Source: Photobacterium sp. SKA34
GTDB lineage: Bacteria > Pseudomonadota > Gammaproteobacteria > Enterobacterales > Vibrionaceae
Direction of reading: 5' to 3'
Assembly: GCF_000153325.1 (NCBI RefSeq)
Contig: NZ_AAOU01000028.1
Span: forward strand, 1 to 64,000
Length of the DNA stretch: 64,000 nt
Shown: positions 56,856 through 64,000 of the stretch, one piece after another
How positions within the stretch are numbered: position 1 is the first letter of the stretch
Layout: each line of letters begins with the position of its first letter
Program-made: the position numbers and the translations under genes
The notes under the pieces: generated by a model
Databases searched by the model: none
What the model saw: the letters and a program-made list of their open reading frames with translations, nothing else
Told to the model about the DNA's origin: nothing

Positions 56856-57260
56856 ATGCAGTCCCGAGTAAAATGGGTAGAAGATATGACTTTTTTAGGT
56901 CAATCTAGTTCCGGTCATAGTGTAGTCATGGATGGTAATGGAGGGGATAAAGCCCCAAGTGCGATGGAATTAGTATTAATGGCGGCGGGAGGGTGTAGTT
57001 CAGTAGATGTTGTCAGTGGTTTACAATCCCAAGCACAAAATATTGTTGGTTGTGAAGTTCTGATTTCAGCTGAGCGTCGAGAGCAAGCCCCGCGTTTATT
57101 TACCGAAGCCAATTTACATTTTATCATCTCTGGTTTTGATTTAAATGAAACTTTAGTGGCTAACACCATTGCTGATTCTTTAGATAAATATTGCTCTGTA
57201 TGCTTAATGATTGGTGAAAAGGTTAAGTTGACTCATTCGCATGAAATCATCACTGCCTAA
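56856..57260 (+). CDS. yhfA: OsmC-family protein YhfA
   Basis: The 134-residue protein is of the OsmC/Ohr fold, starting MQSRVKWVEDMTFLGQSSSGHSVVMDG as E. coli YhfA does. The first conserved cysteine lies in LMAAGGCSSVDVV (near residue 47) and the second in DKYCSVCLMI (near 112-115), the usual peroxidatic pair positions in OsmC-like proteins. YhfA's exact role is unknown. It diverges from crp, as in E. coli. Confidence 0.9.
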   Translation: MQSRVKWVEDMTFLGQSSSGHSVVMDGNGGDKAPSAMELVLMAAGGCSSVDVVSGLQSQAQNIVGCEVLISAERREQAPRLFTEANLHFIISGFDLNETLVANTIADSLDKYCSVCLMIGEKVKLTHSHEIITA

Positions 57261-57276
57261 TAATAATGATTGAGAT

Positions 57277-57307
57277 AAAAAGGTTGGTGTTTTCGCCAAC
57301 CTTTTTC
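57277..57307. terminator. Bidirectional terminator between yhfA and prkB
   Basis: A stem AAAAAGGTTGG with CCAACCTTTTT serves the convergent yhfA and prkB genes. Confidence 0.88.
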
Positions 57308-57331
57308 TATTTATTTTTGTTTTGTGCAGAT

Positions 57332-58201
57332 TTAACTGATTTTCCCCGTATTAATCAGTTTCTCGATAAGTGGACGCATGATCAATTCCATGGCAAAGCT
57401 CATTTTTCCGCCAGGGACGACAAGTGTGTTATGACGTGACATAAATGAGCCTTGGATCATGGAAAGTAAATACGGAAAATCGACATTATTTAAACCGCGA
57501 AATCGGATCACAACAAAGCTTTCATCCAAGCTAGGGATCCCTTTGGCACTCACAGGGTTTGAGGTATCAACGGTTGGTACTCGTTGAAAGTTGATATGTG
57601 TACGTGAAAATTGTGGGGTTAAGTAATTTAAGTAATCGTCCATGGAGCGAACGATAGACTCCATCACCGCTTCGCGAGAATGCCCACGATCTCTAGTGTC
57701 ACGAACAATTTTTTGGATCCACTCCAAGTTCACAATCGGTACCATGCCAATTAAGAGATCGACATGTTGTGCAACATGTACTTCGCCATCAACAACCCCA
57801 CCATGTAAACCTTCATAAAAGAGTAAATCGGTGTTTTCTGCTAACTGTTGCCACGGGGTAAACGTCCCTGGCATTTGGTTGTAGGGTACGGCTTCGTCAA
57901 ATGTGTGAAGATAACGGCGAAAGCGGCCAGTGCCATCTTCACCATATTGTTTGAAAAATTGCTCTAATTGGGCAAAGTCATTGGCTTCTGAGCCAAAATA
58001 GCTGATATGTCGACCTTGCTCTTTAGCTTTGCGGATCTCAGTGTCCATTTCAGGGCGGGTATAGCGATGGAAGCTATCGCCTTCTAGCCATGCCGCATTA
58101 ATGTTCATCATATTGAACATCTTTCGGAATGCTTCAGAAGTCGTAGTGGTTCCTGCTCCTGATGAACCAGTAACTGCAATAATAGGATGTTTTGCAGACA
58201 T
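57332..58201 (-). CDS. prkB: Phosphoribulokinase family protein
   Basis: The 289-residue protein is a P-loop kinase of the phosphoribulokinase family, with Walker A GSSGAGTTTT at about 12-21, the family DTEIRKAKEQGRHISYFGSEAND and EGLHGGVV. Although it resembles the Calvin-cycle kinase, there is no RuBisCO nearby, and the enterobacterial homologue has no established physiological role. It is followed on the same strand by yheU and yheT upstream, matching E. coli order. Confidence 0.9.
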   Translation of the reverse strand: MSAKHPIIAVTGSSGAGTTTTSEAFRKMFNMMNINAAWLEGDSFHRYTRPEMDTEIRKAKEQGRHISYFGSEANDFAQLEQFFKQYGEDGTGRFRRYLHTFDEAVPYNQMPGTFTPWQQLAENTDLLFYEGLHGGVVDGEVHVAQHVDLLIGMVPIVNLEWIQKIVRDTRDRGHSREAVMESIVRSMDDYLNYLTPQFSRTHINFQRVPTVDTSNPVSAKGIPSLDESFVVIRFRGLNNVDFPYLLSMIQGSFMSRHNTLVVPGGKMSFAMELIMRPLIEKLINTGKIS

Positions 58202-58382
58202 GACTAACCTTGTCGTTGTTGATTATCGGAAGATAAATGAGAAAGCAGGCAATATTCAAATTACCTGATCGGGCAATCATGCTACTACAAGTTAACAAGG
58301 ATGTCGGGATTGAAAAGTGAAACTGCTAGCGGAGGCAAGTTTTGAGTCGTAACTCTCTAATCACGACTCACATTGATAAAAA

Positions 58383-58598
58383 TTATTTCAACTGATTACG
58401 TAATTTTATGTCGACAGATTCATGTAATTCAGAAAATACAATCACAGCATCACCGGATTTCAGTTGCTGCATCACGTAATTCACTTTGTTTTCTAAGCTC
58501 ATTTCAACTTCACCGTAATCCGTACCTTCACGCAGCACAAATTGTTCAATTAGGTTAGTCAGTGTTTCTGGGGCGATATCTTGCCAAGGAATGATCAT
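58383..58598 (-). CDS. yheU: YheU family protein (UPF0270)
   Basis: A 71-residue acidic cytoplasmic protein of unknown function. The start [30 protein letters not shown] is diagnostic of the UPF0270/YheU family. It lies 60 bp after yheT and 181 bp before prkB on the same strand, as in E. coli. Confidence 0.93.
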   Translation of the reverse strand: MIIPWQDIAPETLTNLIEQFVLREGTDYGEVEMSLENKVNYVMQQLKSGDAVIVFSELHESVDIKLRNQLK

Positions 58599-58658
58599 TT
58601 AATGTCTCGTCGACTGTGTTACTCATAGGTGCAGTATATGATAAAAATATCACTAGCC

Positions 58659-59630
58659 CTATTGGGGTGTGGTGAGTTTGGTTTTGAACCATGTTGGAAT
58701 GCTGTGTTCGAGCCAAAATGTCGGTTTAAAAATTGAACCACTAACAAATCCAACATGGCCGCCTTTATCATATAGGTTGTAGTCGATATTACTCGGCAAT
58801 GGCTGCGAAGGGATCACCGATTCGGTCATGAACGGATCGTCTTTGGCATGAATAATCCGCAGTGGTGTACTGATCAAGTTGAGCTGTTTAAGGCCACTAC
58901 AACGTTGATAATAATCGTCAGCATCAATAAAACCATGGAGAGGGGCGGTAATGTGCTGATCAAATTGCCATACCGTATTTATCGCCTCTAATTGCAGGTG
59001 GGTGATGGGCATTTTGTCTTGATGAAGTGTTATTCGTTTTGCCATTGTGCGTTTCATCGAGCTGAGTAGATATTGCTGATAGATCTTAGAAAAACCTTGT
59101 TGAATACGTGCCGAGCATGAGGCTAAATTTAATGGAGGAGATACCGCTTGAGCGGCAATAAGATCACTGTCATCACCATATTTTGCCAGGTAGTTAATCA
59201 GCATGTTGCCGCCAAGGGATACTCCCACTGCGATAAAAGGCCGTTGGGGGAATTGCTCACGTAACCATGTAATGAAAAAGCGTGCATCACTAACTTCACC
59301 TGAGTGATAGCCTCTAGGTTGACGGTTTAGCTCACCGCTGCAGCCTCTAAAATGCATCATAACCCCAAGCCAACCTTGTTGTTTTGCAGCATACAATAGT
59401 CCATTGGCATATGGACTACGGAAACTACCTTCTAAACCATGAAACAGGATCATCAATGGTTTGCTATCGTCTGTAGGAGATTCTGTCCAAGCGAGATCAA
59501 GAAAGTCATCATCAGGCGTGGTCAGTCGTTGCGTCACTGGTGTAAATAGTGGCTGGCGACGAACAAATCGCGGTAGTAAGGTTTGAATATGTGGATTTTG
59601 TAATCCTGATGCTGGCGTAAATTGAGACAT
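58659..59630 (-). CDS. yheT: YheT-type alpha/beta hydrolase
   Basis: The 323-residue protein is an ABHD1/3-like alpha/beta hydrolase. The nucleophile elbow GVSLGGNML lies near residue 145, FHGLEGSFRSPYANGL forms the oxyanion region, a catalytic Asp is in HAKDDPFM and His in GGHVGF near 294. Substrates are unknown; related enzymes are lipases or esterases. It starts 13 bp beyond the MocR gene's stop, so it may be co-transcribed with it. Confidence 0.92.
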   Translation of the reverse strand: MSQFTPASGLQNPHIQTLLPRFVRRQPLFTPVTQRLTTPDDDFLDLAWTESPTDDSKPLMILFHGLEGSFRSPYANGLLYAAKQQGWLGVMMHFRGCSGELNRQPRGYHSGEVSDARFFITWLREQFPQRPFIAVGVSLGGNMLINYLAKYGDDSDLIAAQAVSPPLNLASCSARIQQGFSKIYQQYLLSSMKRTMAKRITLHQDKMPITHLQLEAINTVWQFDQHITAPLHGFIDADDYYQRCSGLKQLNLISTPLRIIHAKDDPFMTESVIPSQPLPSNIDYNLYDKGGHVGFVSGSIFKPTFWLEHSIPTWFKTKLTTPQ

Positions 59631-59642
59631 GAATATCCTCTG

Positions 59643-61046
59643 TTACAGCGAAAAGTGGGATAAAGGGGGGTGTCGTAATAACTCGGCAATGGTTTTTAAG
59701 CCAAAGATCAATTGCTGTTGGTTTAGCGGTGAGCTAATGGCGAGTCGAACTGCTGGTTTAATATGATTACCTCTAGGGGTAAATAATTCTGCTGATTTCA
59801 CGATGACCCCACGGGCAGTTGTTGCTGCCATAAAATCACTTAAGCGCCAGTCTTCTGGTAATTGCAGCCAAACATGAAAACTATAAGTCTGGGTCGTAAT
59901 GGAAAACTCACCGAGGTATTGCTGTACCAATAATTGCCGTTGCTGTATTTCAGTACGAACGGTAGTTAACACCCGATCGGCATCACCTTGAACTATTAAT
60001 TCGCAAGCGATAGCAGAGAGCAGTGGGCTGATCATTAAGCTGTGGTTATAGAGTGCCGCACTTAGGTGTTGCTGCCATTGTTTAGGTACTTGGATGTAAC
60101 CTAAGCGAAGTCCTGGTGCGAGGCATTTTGATAACCCTCCTATGTGGATAACATGTTCAGGTGCAAGGTTTATTAAAGGCGGTGGCGGTGAGGGCGACAG
60201 TAATCCGTTGACGTCATCTTCCGCAATTAACACATTATGTTCACGACACACGCTAATCACTTCTTCGCGGCGAGAGAGCGACATCGTCACTGAAGTAGGG
60301 TTTTGCTGGGTTGGTGTTAAGTATATTAACCGTGGTTGGTAGAGCTCACAGGCCGATGCGAGACTAGCTGGGCTCACCCCATCTTTATCCATCTCAACAC
60401 TTTTTAGGGTAATACCATGTTGACGAGCAAGAGTTAGAAAGCCGGGGTAGCAAAATTGTTCGACTAAAACGGTATCACCAGCACGACAGAAAATACTCAG
60501 TAATAATTCCGCAGCATGTTGCGCGCCAGAGGTGAAGTACATCTGCTCTGATGAAACATTAATGCCTTTTTGATTTAACCATTGGCAAACGATATGACGA
60601 TGACTATCGATCCCTTGCGGTGGCTGATACAGCATCATGTCATTTAATTGCGAGGGGTTGGCACTAATTTTTGCCATGGCTTTGCTTATCATCTCACTGC
60701 GATCAAATCGCGGAGGAATGTTATAGCCGAAATTACATTCTTCAGTCTGTAATTCTTCTAATTGATAGATCCAGTTATGGTTTTTATTGTTATCACAGAC
60801 ATACGTCCCAGCCCCAATACGCGCTTCGACAAGATGACGTCGCTCCGCTTCTGCATAAGCACGTGTCACTGTACCTACGGTAACCTGTAATTGATCGGCA
60901 AGTGCGCGGTGAGTGGGCAGTTTCTCCCCAATCGCGATGTCACCATGCTCGATAGCTCGTGCAATGCCATCAGCAATTTGACGATAAATTGGTTCTTTAG
61001 TTTTAGCGATAAGTTGGATATTTAATAACTTCTTCTCGATTGTCAT
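59643..61046 (-). CDS. MocR-family PLP-dependent transcriptional regulator
   Basis: The 467-residue protein joins a GntR-type winged helix (residues about 10-75, with GEKLPTHRALADQLQVTVGTVTRAY) to an aminotransferase-like domain with a PLP lysine region HIGGLSKCLAPGLRLGY. The ATG at 61046 is preferred; an upstream frame to 61106 is less likely. It diverges from a LysE-family exporter, and a 22-bp palindrome lies between. The probable job is to control that exporter in response to an amino acid or vitamer. It is not recognisably PdxR from context, since no pdxST is nearby. Confidence 0.88.
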   Translation of the reverse strand: MTIEKKLLNIQLIAKTKEPIYRQIADGIARAIEHGDIAIGEKLPTHRALADQLQVTVGTVTRAYAEAERRHLVEARIGAGTYVCDNNKNHNWIYQLEELQTEECNFGYNIPPRFDRSEMISKAMAKISANPSQLNDMMLYQPPQGIDSHRHIVCQWLNQKGINVSSEQMYFTSGAQHAAELLLSIFCRAGDTVLVEQFCYPGFLTLARQHGITLKSVEMDKDGVSPASLASACELYQPRLIYLTPTQQNPTSVTMSLSRREEVISVCREHNVLIAEDDVNGLLSPSPPPPLINLAPEHVIHIGGLSKCLAPGLRLGYIQVPKQWQQHLSAALYNHSLMISPLLSAIACELIVQGDADRVLTTVRTEIQQRQLLVQQYLGEFSITTQTYSFHVWLQLPEDWRLSDFMAATTARGVIVKSAELFTPRGNHIKPAVRLAISSPLNQQQLIFGLKTIAELLRHPPLSHFSL

Positions 61047-61151
61047 GGTGACAATAAATCCTTTGATCTTAATAACTTCCCTTGTTAGGTTAAATTGTGC
61101 GCACAAAACAACCGTATTACCAGAGATTTTTTATGTTGTCGCGAAATAACT

Positions 61152-61173
61152 GAAATTGTATCGGTACAATTTC
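61152..61173. promoter_or_regulatory. Perfect palindrome between MocR and LysE genes
   Basis: GAAATTGTA, four-base spacer TCGG, TACAATTTC is a perfect 9+9 inverted repeat. It lies midway between the divergent start codons (106 bp from the regulator, 51 bp from the exporter). It resembles ATTGTA-TACAAT half-sites I recall for GntR/MocR regulators. Confidence 0.7.
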
Positions 61174-61224
61174 GTGAGAGATGATCTGGATAGTTTTATT
61201 TCTATCGTTTATTAAGGAAAGAGT

Positions 61225-61824
61225 GTGGAAGGATCAACAATTATCTCAGTTATTTTATTTGCCATATTAATGACAGGCACGCCGGGGCCTAACAATATGA
61301 TGGTAACCGCCTCTGGAGCGAACTTTGGTTATTGGCGCAGTGTTCCGCATATTATGGGGATTAGTGTGGGTATGGCGAGCATGATAAGTTTACTGGCGGC
61401 AGGGCTCGGTATTATTTTTGAACGTTATCCTGTGGTTCACGAGGTATTGAGAGTTGTTGGGTGTGCGTACTTATTGTATTTAGCATGGAAAATAGCCACC
61501 GCTGGCGGTATGGGGAAAACAGAGCAAAAAGTGAAGGCTAAACCGATGAGTGTATTCTCTGCTGCACTGTTTCAATACGTTAATCCTAAAGCATGGATGA
61601 TGTCTGCAACGGCAGTAAGCACTTTCGCCGTTAGCGGGGAGCACTATTGGTTATCTATATCGATGATTGTGACGGTATTTTTCGTGGTGGGTTTTACTTG
61701 CGTCTCGCTATGGACAGTAACTGGGATGGTGATACGTCATTGGCTAACATCAGAACGTCGTACGATTAGGTTTAATCAGACGATGGGAGCACTAACGGCA
61801 GCATGCGTGATGATGATTTGGTAG
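61225..61824 (+). CDS. LysE-family amino-acid exporter
   Basis: The 199-residue protein is a small inner-membrane transporter with about five or six hydrophobic helices and the LysE/RhtB signature GTPGPNNMMVTASG near residues 18-31. Such proteins export lysine, homoserine, threonine or related amino acids. A GTG start with AAGGAAAG seven bases upstream is used. It diverges from the MocR regulator, which probably controls it. The substrate is unknown. Confidence 0.9.
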   Translation: MEGSTIISVILFAILMTGTPGPNNMMVTASGANFGYWRSVPHIMGISVGMASMISLLAAGLGIIFERYPVVHEVLRVVGCAYLLYLAWKIATAGGMGKTEQKVKAKPMSVFSAALFQYVNPKAWMMSATAVSTFAVSGEHYWLSISMIVTVFFVVGFTCVSLWTVTGMVIRHWLTSERRTIRFNQTMGALTAACVMMIW

Positions 61825-61859
61825 TGATTGACATTATTCTAGATAATTGAAAATAACAA

Positions 61860-61882
61860 CGCCAACGAAGTGCTCGTTGGCG
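61860..61882 (-). terminator. Hairpin between lysE-type gene and yheS
   Basis: A perfect 9-bp stem (CGCCAACGA with TCGTTGGCG) is followed on the minus strand by TTGTTATTTTC, a weak U-rich tract. It probably ends yheS transcription. Confidence 0.55.
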
Positions 61883-61901
61883 CTATAGGTGTTAAGCAAT
61901 A

Positions 61902-63824
61902 TTATTCGGCGCTAAATTGAGATTCCATCTCTTCTAATTGCTCTTGTAACTCCATCCAAGCAACTTCAACATCTTCCAAGTCAGATTTTGCATCGCCTTG
62001 CAGTTTTAATTGCTCGTTCATACGGGCTTTGTTCTCAGCTTCATAAATACTGCTATCACTTAACGCAGTTTCAGCATCGGTGATAATGGTATTGAGCTTG
62101 TCCATTTGCTTTTCAAGCTTGGTGATTTCTTTACGTATCGGGGCAGTTTGTTTACGGAACTCTGCCTCTAAACGTTTTTGCTCTTTACGCGATGCCGCGC
62201 TGTTGTCTTTGTTGGTTTCAGGTTTTGTTGCTTGTTGATCACGGCGCTCATTACGCTGTTGCTCGGTAAGCCATTTGTGGTAATCATTTAAATCCCCATC
62301 AAACGGTACGACTTGGCGATCATGCACCAAATATAAGTCATCGGTTGTCGCACGTAGTAAGTAACGATCGTGACTTACAATAACCATTGCACCTTCATAA
62401 GATTGCAGTGCCAACGTCAGTGCTTGGCGCATATCTAAATCAAGGTGGTTGGTTGGCTCATCGAGCAGTAATAGGTTAGGACGTTGCCATACAATAAGTG
62501 CCAGCACTAAACGTGCTTTCTCACCGCCAGAAAACGGACCGACTTTTTCTAGCGCTTTATCACCAATAAAACCAAAACTACCTAAATAATCACGTAGTTG
62601 TTGCTCGGTTGCTTGTGGTGCAATACGTGCAATATGCTGTACAGGGGTATCATCAAGGTACAAGGTTTCTAATTGGTGCTGGGCAAAGTAACCAATTTTA
62701 ACCCCTTGCGAATATGCCATATCACCGGCTTTCGCTGGTAAATCACCAGATAGCATTTTGATCAGGGTAGATTTACCAGCACCATTTCGGCCAAGTAGGC
62801 CAATACGACTACCAGGAACAAGATTCAGACGAATCTTTTCTAAAATCAGTAGGTCGTCATAACCTGCGGCAACTTGATCCATCATTAAGATTGGGTTTGG
62901 CAGAGCACTTGGCTCGCGGAATTCAAAACTGAATGGATTATCAAACTGAGCTGGTAACACTTTTTCCATGCGCTCAAGGGCTTTAATACGACTTTGCGCT
63001 TGGCGTGCTTTACTGGCTTTGTAACGGAAACGTTCAATGTATGACTGCATGTGCGTCATTTGCTTTTGTTGTTTCTGATACATTGCTTGTTGTAGTACTA
63101 GCTTTTCGGCGCGTTGTACTTCAAACGATGAATAGTTACCGGTGTAACTGTTCATGGTTTGATTTTCAAGATGGATAATGCGGTTAACCACTGGATCTAA
63201 GAAATCGCGGTCATGGGAAATCAACACCAAGGTACCACGGTAGCTTTGGAGCCATTTTTCCAACCACATGACCGCATCTAAATCTAAGTGGTTAGTTGGC
63301 TCATCGAGAAGTAAGAGATCAGAGCGGCATAATAGCGCTTGGGCAAGGTTAAGACGCATACGCCAACCACCCGAAAATTGGGTTAGGTTCCATTGCATTT
63401 GATGCTGTGAAAAGCCTAGACCATCAAGTAATTCTGCCGCACGAGCCTTAATGCTATAGCCTCCAATGGTATCCATTTTACCGTGAAGCTCTGCGACTTT
63501 AGTACCGTTGTCGGCTTGCTCAGCGGCAAGGAGTTGGCGCTCAAGTTCACGGTACTCACGGTCACCATCAATGACATATTCAATAGCAGCGCGCTCTAAC
63601 GCAGGCGTTTCCTGAGCAACCCATGCCATTTCCCAGTTACTTGGAAATTGACAGTTGCCAGCATCTAAGCTGAGCTCATTTTTCAGTAAAGCGAACAGGG
63701 TCGATTTACCACAACCGTTTTTACCGACAAGACCGACTTTGTCGCCCGGATGGATCGTTGAAGTGGCGTTTTCAAGTAATACTTTGCCACCACGTAGAAG
63801 TTGGATATCTGAAAAGATAATCAT
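61902..63824 (-). CDS. yheS: ABC-F family ATPase YheS
   Basis: The 640-residue protein has two ATP-binding domains, with Walker A GLVGKNGCGKST near residue 33 and GLLGRNGAGKST near 345, signatures FSGGWRMR and FSGGEKARL, and Walker B LLLDEPTNHLDL in each half, joined by the charged P-site linker typical of ABC-F translation factors; the C-terminus is a coiled coil. It lacks membrane segments. The N-terminus IIFSDIQLLRGGKVLLENATSTI matches E. coli YheS. The ATG at 63824 is preferred over a TTG one codon earlier. Confidence 0.94.
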   Translation of the reverse strand: MIIFSDIQLLRGGKVLLENATSTIHPGDKVGLVGKNGCGKSTLFALLKNELSLDAGNCQFPSNWEMAWVAQETPALERAAIEYVIDGDREYRELERQLLAAEQADNGTKVAELHGKMDTIGGYSIKARAAELLDGLGFSQHQMQWNLTQFSGGWRMRLNLAQALLCRSDLLLLDEPTNHLDLDAVMWLEKWLQSYRGTLVLISHDRDFLDPVVNRIIHLENQTMNSYTGNYSSFEVQRAEKLVLQQAMYQKQQKQMTHMQSYIERFRYKASKARQAQSRIKALERMEKVLPAQFDNPFSFEFREPSALPNPILMMDQVAAGYDDLLILEKIRLNLVPGSRIGLLGRNGAGKSTLIKMLSGDLPAKAGDMAYSQGVKIGYFAQHQLETLYLDDTPVQHIARIAPQATEQQLRDYLGSFGFIGDKALEKVGPFSGGEKARLVLALIVWQRPNLLLLDEPTNHLDLDMRQALTLALQSYEGAMVIVSHDRYLLRATTDDLYLVHDRQVVPFDGDLNDYHKWLTEQQRNERRDQQATKPETNKDNSAASRKEQKRLEAEFRKQTAPIRKEITKLEKQMDKLNTIITDAETALSDSSIYEAENKARMNEQLKLQGDAKSDLEDVEVAWMELQEQLEEMESQFSAE

Positions 63825-64000
63825 CAATATTGCCGGGGTCTTGCCCGCTCCACTAAATAAACTGGACTTATGGGCGGAAGTCTAACTCAAACAGCGCAGA
63901 GTGGCTAACATCTCTCTAGAGGTTTAGGTTACGTATTGCTGAACAAATGATAAACAAAAGATCATGTTTGTTAACAATTAGGTATGATGGAATAATACTG

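Noticed and set aside
1-64000. Search for CRISPR arrays, insertion sequences, prophage genes, integrons, tRNAs and rRNAs.
   Set aside because: No regularly spaced repeats, transposase or integrase motifs, tRNA-like cloverleafs with T-arm signatures, or rRNA segments were noticed. The whole window is core chromosome.

Overview
The window is a contiguous, gene-dense piece of a gammaproteobacterial chromosome. Gene content and order point to the Vibrionaceae: an AphA-type PadR regulator beside ppc, an argininosuccinate lyase fused to an acetyltransferase (ArgH(A)), a hybrid peroxiredoxin-glutaredoxin beside oxyR, a DUF1338 gene after argD-astA-astD, and an Xds-like nuclease between trpS and pabA. 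From remembered gene order a Photobacterium or close relative is most likely; the genus is inference. I saw no insertion sequence, prophage, CRISPR array, rRNA or tRNA. Nearly everything is core metabolism or housekeeping.

Layout. 1-8.4 kb: a CpxP/Spy-like gene cut by the window edge, pfkA, tpiA, a DUF3135 gene, a SufR-like regulator in an operon with fpr, glpX, zapB, rraA and menA. 8.5-15.4 kb: hslV-hslU, ftsN, cytR, priA and rpmE, in the same order as Escherichia coli. 15.5-21.1 kb: a short malic enzyme, metJ, and the metB-metL operon behind a four-box MetJ operator. 21.2-30.6 kb: aphA, ppc and argC-argB-argG-argH(A). 30.6-35.1 kb: prx-grx and oxyR divergent around an OxyR site, then mrcA. 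35.2-39.7 kb: pilMNOPQ for type IV pilus assembly. 40.1-47.2 kb: aroK-aroB-damX-dam, a DUF2970 membrane protein, and rpe-gph-trpS. 47.4-55.7 kb: Xds-like nuclease, pabA, argD-astA-astD-DUF1338 and a small unknown gene. 55.8-64 kb: crp, yhfA, prkB, yheU, yheT and yheS, as in E. coli, with a divergent MocR regulator/LysE exporter pair inserted before yheS.

How the genes work together. pfkA, tpiA, glpX and ppc serve glycolysis, gluconeogenesis and anaplerosis. argCBGH(A) and argD make arginine, while argD/astC, astA and astD are parts of arginine catabolism. metB and metL feed methionine. dam, damX, zapB, ftsN and mrcA serve chromosome maintenance and the cell envelope.

The most notable feature is ahead of argC. 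A 14-codon reading frame with a good ribosome-binding site ends in three consecutive arginine codons and a stop (25268-25312). It lies inside a perfect 10-bp stem and follows a promoter with ARG-box-like repeats over its -10 element. This looks like an arginine-sensing leader peptide, that is, attenuation or translation-coupled control layered on ArgR repression. argE, which I expect between ppc and argC in Vibrio, is absent here. Other points of interest are an 11-G run inside the DUF2970 gene (possible phase variation), a 22-bp palindrome between the MocR and LysE genes, and a cysteine-rich open frame directly after the prx-grx stop codon.
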